A stretch of 64,000 nt of DNA from Paraburkholderia bryophila (GTDB lineage: Bacteria; Pseudomonadota; Gammaproteobacteria; Burkholderiales; Burkholderiaceae), in NCBI RefSeq assembly GCF_003269035.1, contig NZ_QLTK01000021.1, forward strand, positions 1-64,000. The letters are read 5' to 3'. Below, one piece after another: positions 27,885-35,716 of the stretch (positions are counted from its first letter, which is position 1; each line of letters begins with the position of its first letter). The position numbers and the translations under genes were made by a program. The notes under the pieces were generated by a model. That model did no database searches and was not told the origin of the DNA. It saw only the letters and a list, made by a program, of their open reading frames with translations.

Positions 27885-28130
27885 TGGAACGGCTCGCCGC
27901 GAGGGCGTTTCCGATCCCGGCGTGGCGAGTTCGAATTGGGCTCATGGTAAACGCATCGATACGCCCGTGAGTTCGGATTGTTTGCCGGCGCTGGCGCCCG
28001 GCGTTTGCATGTGCGCTTGCATTTGCAATGGCGTGAGCGCCTCGACCTCGGCGGGTGCCGCAACCCGGCAGCGCGGCAGCGGTTGCACACCCCGCGCCCC
28101 CGCCTCGCCGGTTTTTCTCCAAAGGCCACC

Positions 28131-29759
28131 ATGGCGTTTTCACTCCTTAGATCCGTGCGGCGCTGCATCGGCAGCGTGGCGCTCGTGCTGCTCGCCGGCA
28201 CGCCGCTCGCCGCGTTCGCGCTGACGCAGGCCGATGTCGCACCGCTGGCCGGCGACGACTTCGACGCCAAATCGGCGGCCATCGACAAGCTGATCGCCAA
28301 TCACGACAAAGAATCGATGGCGGTGCTCAAAGCGCTATCCGACGACAGCGCGCTCGCCACCGACGCGGGTGCGGTGTTGCTGCAGGATGGCGACACCACG
28401 CGCGACGCGGTCACCGGCAAAACCGTCACCGCCGGCAGCGACGCGCAACCGGTCACGCTGAACAATCTGCTGCGCTCGAAAGTAGCCGGCGCGTTGTCCG
28501 GCCTGCAACTCGACTCGCCGGACAAGGCAACGCGCGACGCCGCCGTCAGCGCGCTGCTGCAGAATCCCGATCCATCGATCAAACCGCTCGTCGACGCGGC
28601 CCGCGCGAAGGAGACCGACCCGGCGCTGAAGAAACGTCTCGACACGCTATGGGCCATGACCGCCCTGCACGACGCCGACCCGGTCAAGCGTATCGAGGCC
28701 GTGCAACTGGTCGCCGCGCGGCATGACCTCGACATGAACGAACTGCTGCGCCCGCTCGTCGCGAAAAAGCCGGACGGCAGCTTCGCCGAGCCCGACGATC
28801 GGGTGCGCGCCGCCGCGCAAAGCGGCATCGACGAACTCGACGCGATCCAGCGCCGCAGCCAGATCGCCGGCACGCTGTTCGCGGGCCTGTCGCTCGGCAG
28901 CGTGCTGCTGCTCGCCGCGCTGGGGCTGGCCATCACGTACGGGCTGATCGGCGTCATCAACATGGCGCACGGCGAATTCCTGATGATCGGCGCGTATGCC
29001 ACCTACGTCGTGCAGAACCTCTTTCAACGTTTCGCGCCGGGCGCGTTCGACTGGTATCCGCTGCTCGCGGTGCCGGCCTCGTTCGCGGCGGCGGGGCTGG
29101 TCGGCATCGTGCTCGAACGGCTGGTGTTGAAGCATCTCTATGGCCGTCCGCTGGAAACGCTGCTGACCACCTTCGGCGTCAGCCTGATCCTGATTCAGGC
29201 GACCCGCATGCTGTTCGGCGCGCAGAACGTGCAGGTGATCAACCCCTCGTGGATGAGCGGCGGCGTCACCGTGTTGCCGAATCTGATCCTGCCGTACAAC
29301 CGGCTCGCGATTCTCGCGTTCTCGCTGATCGTGGTCGGGATCGCCTGGGCGGTGTTGACGAAGACGCGCCTCGGCCTGTTCGTGCGCGCCGTCACGCAGA
29401 ACCGGCGTATGGCCGCCTGTGTCGGCGTGAAGACCGCGCGGGTCGACTCGTACGCGTTCGCGTTCGGCGCGGGCATCGCCGGGTTGGGTGGCTGCGCGCT
29501 GTCGCAGATCGGCAATGTCGGGCCGGACCTCGGCCAGAGCTACATCATCGATTCGTTCATGGCCGTGGTGCTGGGCGGCGTGGGTCAACTGGCCGGCACG
29601 GTGATCGGCGGCTTCGGGCTCGGTCTCGTCAGCAAGGCGATCGAACCGTTCTGGGGCGCCGTGCTTGCGAAGATCGCGGTGCTCGTGCTGATCGTGCTGT
29701 TCATCCAGAAGCGTCCGCAGGGCATGTTTGCCCTCAAGGGACGTAGCGCGGAGGCATGA
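28131..29759 (+). CDS. urtB: Urea ABC transporter permease UrtB
   Basis: First membrane component of the urea importer, 542 residues. It has an N-terminal signal sequence and about 220 residues of helical, HEAT-like repeats outside the membrane part (for example SAAIDKLIANHDKESMAVLK). From about residue 250 comes a LivH-type permease domain (ASLGLAITYGLIGVINMAHGEF-like region and VLGGVGQLAGTVIGGFGLGL). The ATG at 28131 gives the signal peptide; upstream open frame is non-coding. The stop overlaps urtC (ATGA). A 246-bp spacer separates it from urtA. Confidence 0.94.
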   Translation: MAFSLLRSVRRCIGSVALVLLAGTPLAAFALTQADVAPLAGDDFDAKSAAIDKLIANHDKESMAVLKALSDDSALATDAGAVLLQDGDTTRDAVTGKTVTAGSDAQPVTLNNLLRSKVAGALSGLQLDSPDKATRDAAVSALLQNPDPSIKPLVDAARAKETDPALKKRLDTLWAMTALHDADPVKRIEAVQLVAARHDLDMNELLRPLVAKKPDGSFAEPDDRVRAAAQSGIDELDAIQRRSQIAGTLFAGLSLGSVLLLAALGLAITYGLIGVINMAHGEFLMIGAYATYVVQNLFQRFAPGAFDWYPLLAVPASFAAAGLVGIVLERLVLKHLYGRPLETLLTTFGVSLILIQATRMLFGAQNVQVINPSWMSGGVTVLPNLILPYNRLAILAFSLIVVGIAWAVLTKTRLGLFVRAVTQNRRMAACVGVKTARVDSYAFAFGAGIAGLGGCALSQIGNVGPDLGQSYIIDSFMAVVLGGVGQLAGTVIGGFGLGLVSKAIEPFWGAVLAKIAVLVLIVLFIQKRPQGMFALKGRSAEA

Positions 29760-30943
29760 TGACGACTGCTACTTCACCCTCCCATGTCGGCGCAAGCGGC
29801 GCCGCCGCAGCGGCCGAACGCGAGCCGCAGTCCGGTTTCGCACTCGGCTTGCCGCCGCGGCCCGCGCTGTTGTCGCGCCGCGCGTGGCTCGCGCTGATCG
29901 CGTTGATCGTCGTGTTCGGGCTCGGCGTGCCGTTCGCCACGCTGGTCGTGCCGGAAACCAGCGCGTTCCATCTGTCCGCGTACGCGATGACGATCACCGG
30001 CAAGTTCATGTGCTACGCGATCGCGGCGCTGGCGCTGGATCTCGTGTGGGGCTACTGCGGCATTCTGAGCCTCGGCCACGCGCTGTTCTTCGCGCTGGGC
30101 GGTTACGCGATCGGTATGTACCTGATGCGCGCCATCGGCCACGAGGGCAAATACGGCAGCGATCTGCCGGACTTCATGGTGTTTCTCGACTGGCACCAGT
30201 TGCCGTGGTACTGGCAAGGCACCCAGCATCTCGGCTACGCGTTGCTGCTGGTGGTGCTGGTGCCGGCGGTCGTCGCGTGGGTGTTCGGCTTCTTCACGTT
30301 CCGCTCGCGCGTGAAGGGCGTGTATCTCTCGATCATCACGCAGGCCATGACCTTCGCCGCGATGCTGCTGTTCTATCGCAATGAGACCGGCTTCGGCGGC
30401 AATAACGGCTTTACCGATTTCAAACGGATCGGCGGCTTTCCGATCACGCATCCGGGTACACGTACGGCGCTTTTGCTGATTACGTTCGCGGTGCTGGTAC
30501 TCGCGTTCATCGCCGCACGGGCGATCGTTACGTCGAAACTCGGCCGCGTGGTGACCGCTGTGCGCGACGGCGAAACACGGCTGATGTTCCTCGGCTACAG
30601 CCCGCTCGCGTACAAGCTGTTCGTGTGGACCGTATCGGCGGTGCTGTGCGGTATTGCCGGCGCGTTGTATGTGCCGCAGGTCGGCATCATCAATCCGGGC
30701 GAGATGTCGCCCGGCAACTCGATCGAAATGGCGATCTGGGTCGCGGTGGGCGGACGCGGCACGCTGATCGGGCCGATCATCGGCGCGTTCGCGGTGAACG
30801 GCGCGAAGAGCTTCTTTACCGCGAATTTCCCTGAATACTGGCTGTTCTTTCTTGGCCTGATCTTCGTGCTGGTTCCACTGCTGCTGCCCAACGGCATCAT
30901 GGGCCTGATCGAACTCGTGACGCGCAAGAGGAACCGCTCATGA
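29756..30943 (+). CDS. urtC: Urea ABC transporter permease UrtC
   Basis: Second membrane component of the urea importer, 395 residues, LivM type. A cytoplasmic N-terminal stretch of about 45 residues precedes the first helix. Family segments are LDLVWGYCGILSLGHALFFA and GNNGFTDFKRIGGF. Overlaps urtB by 4 nt at its start and urtD by 4 nt at its end; a second ATG three bases later is possible. Confidence 0.95.
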   Translation: MMTTATSPSHVGASGAAAAAEREPQSGFALGLPPRPALLSRRAWLALIALIVVFGLGVPFATLVVPETSAFHLSAYAMTITGKFMCYAIAALALDLVWGYCGILSLGHALFFALGGYAIGMYLMRAIGHEGKYGSDLPDFMVFLDWHQLPWYWQGTQHLGYALLLVVLVPAVVAWVFGFFTFRSRVKGVYLSIITQAMTFAAMLLFYRNETGFGGNNGFTDFKRIGGFPITHPGTRTALLLITFAVLVLAFIAARAIVTSKLGRVVTAVRDGETRLMFLGYSPLAYKLFVWTVSAVLCGIAGALYVPQVGIINPGEMSPGNSIEMAIWVAVGGRGTLIGPIIGAFAVNGAKSFFTANFPEYWLFFLGLIFVLVPLLLPNGIMGLIELVTRKRNRS

Positions 30944-31803
30944 ACGAAAACCCGATGGTGCCTGATCTGGCCTTACCCGAAGAACCCGCTGAAACGTCAT
31001 TGAGCGGCGTCGCCAGCATGGGACGCGCCGTTACGCCGGGCGAGATCGACGTGTCGCACGGCACGATTCTCTACCTCGAAGACGTGACCGTGAGTTTCGA
31101 TGGTTTTCGTGCGTTGAACGCGCTGACGCTGACGATCGATGCCGGCGAATTGCGCTGCATCATCGGTCCGAACGGCGCCGGCAAAACCACCATGATGGAT
31201 GTGATCACAGGCAAGACCGAGCCGGATTCCGGCAAAGTGTTTCTCGGCCAGTCGATCGACCTGACGCGAATGAACGAGCCTTCCATTGCGCGCGCGGGTA
31301 TCGGTCGCAAGTTCCAGAAGCCGACCGTGTTCGAACAGCATCCCGTGTGGGAAAACCTCGAACTGGCCATGAAGGCCGATAAGGGCTGGTGGGCCTCGTT
31401 ACGCGCGCGGCTGGATCGCGAGGCGCAGGCGCGGATCGAAGAGACGCTCGCGTTGATCGGACTCGAAAGCGAAGCGCGGCGTCTGGCCGGCGAGCTCTCG
31501 CATGGACAGAAACAGCGGCTCGAGATCGGCATGTTGCTGATGCAACAACCGGCGTTGCTGCTACTCGACGAACCCGCCGCCGGCATGACCGACGACGAAA
31601 CCATGCAGCTCGCCGAGTTGCTCAATCATCTGCGCGGCACCTGTTCGATGATGGTCGTCGAGCACGATATGGAGTTCGTCGCGGCATTGTCGGGCGAGAC
31701 CGGGAAGGTGACCGTGATGGCCGAAGGACACGTGCTCGCGCACGGTACGCTCGATCAGGTCAAGCGGGACGAGACGGTGATCGAGTCTTACCTGGGTCGG
31801 TGA
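30940..31803 (+). CDS. urtD: Urea ABC transporter ATP-binding protein UrtD
   Basis: First ATPase of the urea importer, 287 residues, LivG type. An N-terminal extension of about 45 residues precedes the ABC core. Core motifs are Walker A IIGPNGAGKTTMMDVITG, signature LSHGQKQRLEIGMLL and Walker B LLLLDEPAAGMTDDE. The start overlaps the urtC stop (ATGA). Confidence 0.96.
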   Translation: MNENPMVPDLALPEEPAETSLSGVASMGRAVTPGEIDVSHGTILYLEDVTVSFDGFRALNALTLTIDAGELRCIIGPNGAGKTTMMDVITGKTEPDSGKVFLGQSIDLTRMNEPSIARAGIGRKFQKPTVFEQHPVWENLELAMKADKGWWASLRARLDREAQARIEETLALIGLESEARRLAGELSHGQKQRLEIGMLLMQQPALLLLDEPAAGMTDDETMQLAELLNHLRGTCSMMVVEHDMEFVAALSGETGKVTVMAEGHVLAHGTLDQVKRDETVIESYLGR

Positions 31804-31804
31804 A

Positions 31805-31840
31805 GCGATCTATCAAGCGGTCTATCAGGCGGTCTATGAC
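31805..31840 (+). repeat. Three imperfect 12-bp direct repeats between urtD and urtE
   Basis: GCGATCTATCAA, GCGGTCTATCAG and GCGGTCTATGAC follow one another directly after the urtD stop codon, in the 55-bp spacer before urtE. No function is evident; they may be a slippage product or affect translation of urtE. Confidence 0.6.
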
Positions 31841-31858
31841 TCAAAGGGTCGAACGGAT

Positions 31859-32551
31859 ATGCTCGAAGTAGAAAACCTCAACCAGTATTACGGCGGCAGT
31901 CACATTCTGCGGGATGTGAAGCTCACTGTGCCCGATGGCAAGCTCACGGTTCTGCTGGGCCGCAATGGCGTGGGGAAGACCACGTTGTTGCGCTGCCTGA
32001 TGGGTGTCGTGCAGACGAAAAGCGGCTCGATTGCGTGGCGTGGCGCGCCGATTACAAAACTGCCGACCTACTCCCGTGTGGAAAAAGGCCTGGCGTATGT
32101 GCCGCAAGGGCGCGATATTTTTCCGCGCCTGACCGTCGAGGAAAATCTGCTGGTCGGCGCGGCCAGTAAAAAAGCGCCGAAGAAGATTCCCGATCGCATT
32201 TACGAACTGTTTCCGGTTCTGAAGGACATGCGCACGCGCCGCGGCGGCGATCTGTCGGGCGGTCAACAGCAACAGCTCGCGATTGGCCGCGCGCTGATGA
32301 GCGACCCGCAACTGCTGATTCTCGACGAACCCACCGAAGGCATTCAGCCGTCGATCATTCAGGATATCGGCCGCACGCTGCGCCAACTGGTCGAGGAGAT
32401 GGGCATGACCGTGCTGCTGGTCGAGCAGTACTACGACTTCGCTAAAGATATCGCCGACCGGTATTGGGTGATGAGCCGTGGAGAAATCGTCGCGGGCGGC
32501 GAAGGGGCGAATATGGATGCGGACGGGGTGCGGGCATTGATTGCGGTTTGA
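31859..32551 (+). CDS. urtE: Urea ABC transporter ATP-binding protein UrtE
   Basis: Second ATPase of the urea importer, 230 residues, LivF type. It begins MLEVENLNQYYGGSHILRDV and has Walker A LLGRNGVGKTTLLRCLMG, signature LSGGQQQQLAIGRAL and Walker B LLILDEPTEGIQPSII. It starts 55 nt after urtD, the only non-overlapping ATPase junction of the operon. Confidence 0.96.
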   Translation: MLEVENLNQYYGGSHILRDVKLTVPDGKLTVLLGRNGVGKTTLLRCLMGVVQTKSGSIAWRGAPITKLPTYSRVEKGLAYVPQGRDIFPRLTVEENLLVGAASKKAPKKIPDRIYELFPVLKDMRTRRGGDLSGGQQQQLAIGRALMSDPQLLILDEPTEGIQPSIIQDIGRTLRQLVEEMGMTVLLVEQYYDFAKDIADRYWVMSRGEIVAGGEGANMDADGVRALIAV

Positions 32552-32682
32552 TGCGCCCGGCGCGGTTCGGCGCGCGGACCGTGCGTGCTATTCTCGCCGC
32601 ATCCCGTGGCGGCGCGGTTCGCGCGTTGCCCAACGCGCTCCGGCACGTTCCGTCCTAACACGTCGATCGTTCGTTCATTCGC

Positions 32683-33567
32683 ATGTCGCTTCACGAAAAT
32701 CACAACACGCTCGCTACTGCTGCACACGCCGGTACGCATTCGCAATGGCGCGCGCGGCTCGAACTCGGGTTCGTCGAACATGATGGGCGGACTACGCTCA
32801 GGCATCGACTGCATGAGGGGCCGCTGCGCGTGCAACGGCCGCTGTTTCCGGAAGGTCAGGGGATCTGTCATGCGGTGATCGTGCATCCGCCGGGTGGCGT
32901 GGCGGGTGGGGATCGGCTGGATATCGATGTGGAGGTTGGCGCGGGCGCGCATGCTGTTGTCACTACGCCCGGCGCGACCAAGTGGTACAAGTCGAATGGC
33001 GCCGAGGCTCGGCAGCAGATCGCCGTGCGGGTGGGGGAAAACGGCAAGCTCGACTGGTTGCCGCAGAACAATATCGTTTTTGATCACGCTAACGCGGGGC
33101 TTGAGTTTTCGTTGACGATGGCTGAAGGTGCTACCGCTTTAGGTTGGGATGCCACCCAACTTGGCCGGCAGGCTGCCGGTGAGCGGTGGTCGGAAGGGAG
33201 CTTGCGAGCTGTGTCGCGGATCGTGGGCCCTGACGGTAAGTTGCTTTGGCTTGAGCGAGCCAATCTCGCTGCAAGCGATTCGTTGCGGGAGGCCGCGCAA
33301 GGGTTGGCGGGGTTTCCGGCTTATGGGACGCTGTGGGCGGTTGGGGAGGCCTGTGATGATGCTCTCGCTGAGGTGCTGACGGCGCAGCTGCCGTTTGATG
33401 ATTCTTTGCGTGGGGCGGCTTCTTGTGTCACCCAAGGGGTGATTGTCGTGCGGGCTGTTTCGCGGTCTATGGAGTTGCTGCAGAGGGCTCTTACTCAGTG
33501 CTGGTTGGAGTTGCGGCCTGTTGTGCATGGGGTTCGGGGGGTGCCTTTGCGGATTTGGAATACGTAG
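32683..33567 (+). CDS. ureD: Urease accessory protein UreD
   Basis: Scaffold protein that binds apo-urease with UreF and UreG for nickel insertion; 294 residues, usual for the family. Recognisable segments are GPLRVQRPLFPEGQGICHAV, VHPPGGVAGGDRLDIDV and TTPGATKWYKSNG. It lies 131 nt after urtE. The remaining urease genes are 1.5 kb further on, separated by the 223-bp repeat and an orphan binding-protein gene. Confidence 0.95.
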   Translation: MSLHENHNTLATAAHAGTHSQWRARLELGFVEHDGRTTLRHRLHEGPLRVQRPLFPEGQGICHAVIVHPPGGVAGGDRLDIDVEVGAGAHAVVTTPGATKWYKSNGAEARQQIAVRVGENGKLDWLPQNNIVFDHANAGLEFSLTMAEGATALGWDATQLGRQAAGERWSEGSLRAVSRIVGPDGKLLWLERANLAASDSLREAAQGLAGFPAYGTLWAVGEACDDALAEVLTAQLPFDDSLRGAASCVTQGVIVVRAVSRSMELLQRALTQCWLELRPVVHGVRGVPLRIWNT

Positions 33568-33616
33568 GGTGGTTTTGTCTGTATCCATGCGGTTTTGGCC
33601 TTTCCTTGTTGGCGCG

Positions 33617-33839
33617 GTGGTCTATTGGCGTTGCCCCTGTGCGGGGCGGCACCTACTTTTCTTTGCCTGCCGCAAAGCAAAGTAGGCAAAAGAAAGCGGC
33701 TCAACCCGCTAGCTCATAAGCGGGGCCCTCGCGCAGTTCCGGTAGTGGCTCATCTGGAATCTGTGCGCTCGCACACTCCGCGTTCGTGGCACAGCAGTCA
33801 TTCCTCCGGCGGCGCTGCGCGCGCCGTGGCGGTTGTTCA
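33617..33839 (+). repeat. 223-bp dispersed structured repeat, copy B
   Basis: Aligns without gaps to the minus strand of 112-334. The central hairpin is longer here: arms starting CCTACTTT and ending AAAGTAGG, 15 positions with one mismatch around the loop CTGCC. Two smaller hairpins are GCCCC/GGGGC and CCCGCT/AGCGGG. It starts 49 nt after the ureD stop codon, in the same direction as ureD, parallel to how copy A lies behind the cobA-type gene. Short open frames inside are shared by both copies but look non-coding. Confidence 0.85.
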
Positions 33840-33918
33840 TTCTCGTGGGTGCTTTCACCTTCGTAAGATCAGACGCACCACTCCGGCGCAGTGCGTCGCC
33901 CAGCTTTGGTGCATTTGT

Positions 33919-33945
33919 CCCTTCCTTCCCTTCCTTCCCTTCCTT
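33919..33945 (+). repeat. Three exact CCCTTCCTT tandem units
   Basis: A 27-bp run of three perfect 9-bp units, continuing into CCTTT, about 110 nt before the ATG of the downstream binding-protein gene. On the other strand it is a purine-rich A/G tract. It could vary in copy number; any effect on expression is untested. Confidence 0.7.
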
Positions 33946-34056
33946 CCTTTGCTCGCCTTTGCTGCGCCGGCATGGCACATACCTTGCGTCGGTTTCGTTA
34001 CGATGCTGCCGCGTCCTTGACGGCAGCCGGTCCGCTCGACAACACGCTCACACACC

Positions 34057-34860
34057 ATGAATCGATCCACTCTTCGCCCCGCGCGTCGCGCCTGGCTCGC
34101 CGCTCTTCTGCTGTCGCCGGTTCTTGGCGTCGTCGCACCCGCGGCTCACGCGGATACGCTCGATAACATCGCCAAGGCGGGGGTGCTCAAAGTGGCGGTG
34201 CCGGAAGACTATCCGCCGTTCGGTTCGGTCGGCGCGGACATGAAGCCGCAAGGCTATGACATCGATACGGCGGCGTTGCTCGCGAAGTCGATGAACGTGA
34301 AGCTCGAACTGGTGCCGGTCAATAGCGCGAACCGTATTCCGTATCTGCAAACGGGTAAGGTCGATCTGGTCATCTCGTCGCTCGGTAAAACGCCCGAGCG
34401 CGAGAAGGTCATCGATTTCTCGGCCACCTACGCGCCGTACTACCAGGGCGTGTTCGGTCCGGCGGATATCAAGGTCTCCAGTCCCGCCGATCTCACCGGC
34501 AAAACCGTCGGCGCGACGCGCGGCGCGCTGGAAGAAATCGGTCTCACGCAAATGGCGCCGAATGCCACCATCAAACGCTTCGAAGACAACAACGCCACCA
34601 TCGCCGCGTTTCTCTCGGGGCAAGTGCAACTGATCGCCGCCGGCAATATCGTCGCCGCGGCAATCCTCGCGAAAAATCCGCCGCGTCGGCCGGAGCCGAA
34701 GTTCGTTATCAAGAACTCGCCGTGCTTCGTCGGTATGAACAAGAACGAGCCGCGTCTGCAGCAGAAAGTCAACGCCGCTATCGCGCAGGCGAAACAGGAC
34801 GGCACGCTCAACGCGATGTCGAAGAAATGGTTCGGCGCGCCGCTGCCCGCCGACCTGTAA
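34057..34860 (+). CDS. Family 3 (amino-acid type) periplasmic substrate-binding protein, orphan
   Basis: A 267-residue exported binding protein. The signal peptide ends at AHA (about residue 33), followed by DTLDNIAKAGVLKVAVPEDY, the standard start of the SBP family 3 domain. Other family segments are YDIDTAALLAKSMNVKLELV and LTGKTVGATRGALEEIGL. No permease or ATPase gene is adjacent. It lies between ureD and ureA on the same strand. A ligand linked to nitrogen metabolism is a guess from context only. Confidence 0.9.
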   Translation: MNRSTLRPARRAWLAALLLSPVLGVVAPAAHADTLDNIAKAGVLKVAVPEDYPPFGSVGADMKPQGYDIDTAALLAKSMNVKLELVPVNSANRIPYLQTGKVDLVISSLGKTPEREKVIDFSATYAPYYQGVFGPADIKVSSPADLTGKTVGATRGALEEIGLTQMAPNATIKRFEDNNATIAAFLSGQVQLIAAGNIVAAAILAKNPPRRPEPKFVIKNSPCFVGMNKNEPRLQQKVNAAIAQAKQDGTLNAMSKKWFGAPLPADL

Positions 34861-35036
34861 GCGCATCGTTAGCCCAGCTTGATACTGTGACCGGCTTATC
34901 CGGCATTGCACTCGTCGTGGCTGCATCCCGTGCCCGGCACGCGATCGTAGTCATGACGCGCAGCGCCTAACATCGTCGTAGCCGGTCCTGCCACAGGGCC
35001 GCCGCCGCGGCCGTCACCACCCTACGCACACATTCG

Positions 35037-35339
35037 ATGAAGCTGACACCTCGCGAGAAGGACAAGCTGCTGATCTTCACCGCCGCGCTGCTCGCCGAAA
35101 GGCGCCGCGCCCGCGGCCTCAAACTGAATTACCCGGAAGCGATCGCGTTCATCACCGCCGCGCTGATGGAAGCGGCCCGCGACGGCAAAACCGTCGCCGA
35201 GGTCATGCACTACGGCACCACGCTGCTCACCCGCGACGACGTCATGGAAGGCGTGCCGGAAATGATCCCGGACATCCAGGTCGAAGCCACCTTCCCCGAC
35301 GGCACCAAGCTCGTCACCGTGCATCATCCGATCCCCTAA
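35037..35339 (+). CDS. ureA: Urease gamma subunit
   Basis: Small structural subunit of the nickel urease, 100 residues, full length. Starts MKLTPREKDKLLIFTAALLA and contains the conserved YPEAIAFITAALMEAARDGK. Urease hydrolyses urea to ammonia and carbamate in the cytoplasm. First gene of the ureABC-EFG run; ureB follows after 16 nt. Confidence 0.97.
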   Translation: MKLTPREKDKLLIFTAALLAERRRARGLKLNYPEAIAFITAALMEAARDGKTVAEVMHYGTTLLTRDDVMEGVPEMIPDIQVEATFPDGTKLVTVHHPIP

Positions 35340-35355
35340 TCACGAAGGCAGCCCC

Positions 35356-35661
35356 ATGATCCCCGGCGAACTCATCACCGACGACGGCGAACACGAGCTC
35401 AACGCGGGCCGCGCCACCGTGACGGTCCTCGTGTCGAACACCGGCGACCGGCCCGTGCAGATCGGCTCGCATTACCACTTCTACGAAGTCAACGAAGCGC
35501 TCGCCTTCGACCGTGAAGCGGCCCGCGGCTTCCGGCTGAATATCGCGGCGGGCACCGCCGTGCGTTTCGAGCCCGGCCAGGAACGCACCGTCGAGCTGGT
35601 CGAACTGGCGGGCGACCGTATCGTCTACGGCTTCAACGGCAAGGTGATGGGCAAGCTGTGA
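35356..35661 (+). CDS. ureB: Urease beta subunit
   Basis: Structural subunit of urease, 101 residues. Starts MIPGELITDDGEHELNAGR and contains the family segments VSNTGDRPVQIGSHYHFYEV and GTAVRFEPGQERTVELVEL. Lies 16 nt after ureA and 55 nt before ureC. Confidence 0.97.
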   Translation: MIPGELITDDGEHELNAGRATVTVLVSNTGDRPVQIGSHYHFYEVNEALAFDREAARGFRLNIAAGTAVRFEPGQERTVELVELAGDRIVYGFNGKVMGKL

Positions 35662-35716
35662 TGCACCACGCGCGCGCGCTCGCCTGAACCGCCCTGCTCA
35701 TTTCCGGACCCACACC

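Larger units (their letters stand above)
33568..34056. other. Gene-free region between ureD and the orphan binding-protein gene
   Basis: Of these 489 bp, 223 are the structured repeat. The remainder has a pyrimidine-rich tract at 33919-33950 with three exact CCCTTCCTT units, then the leader of the next gene. Open frames here cover the repeat and give low-complexity peptides, so I call no gene. Confidence 0.6.
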
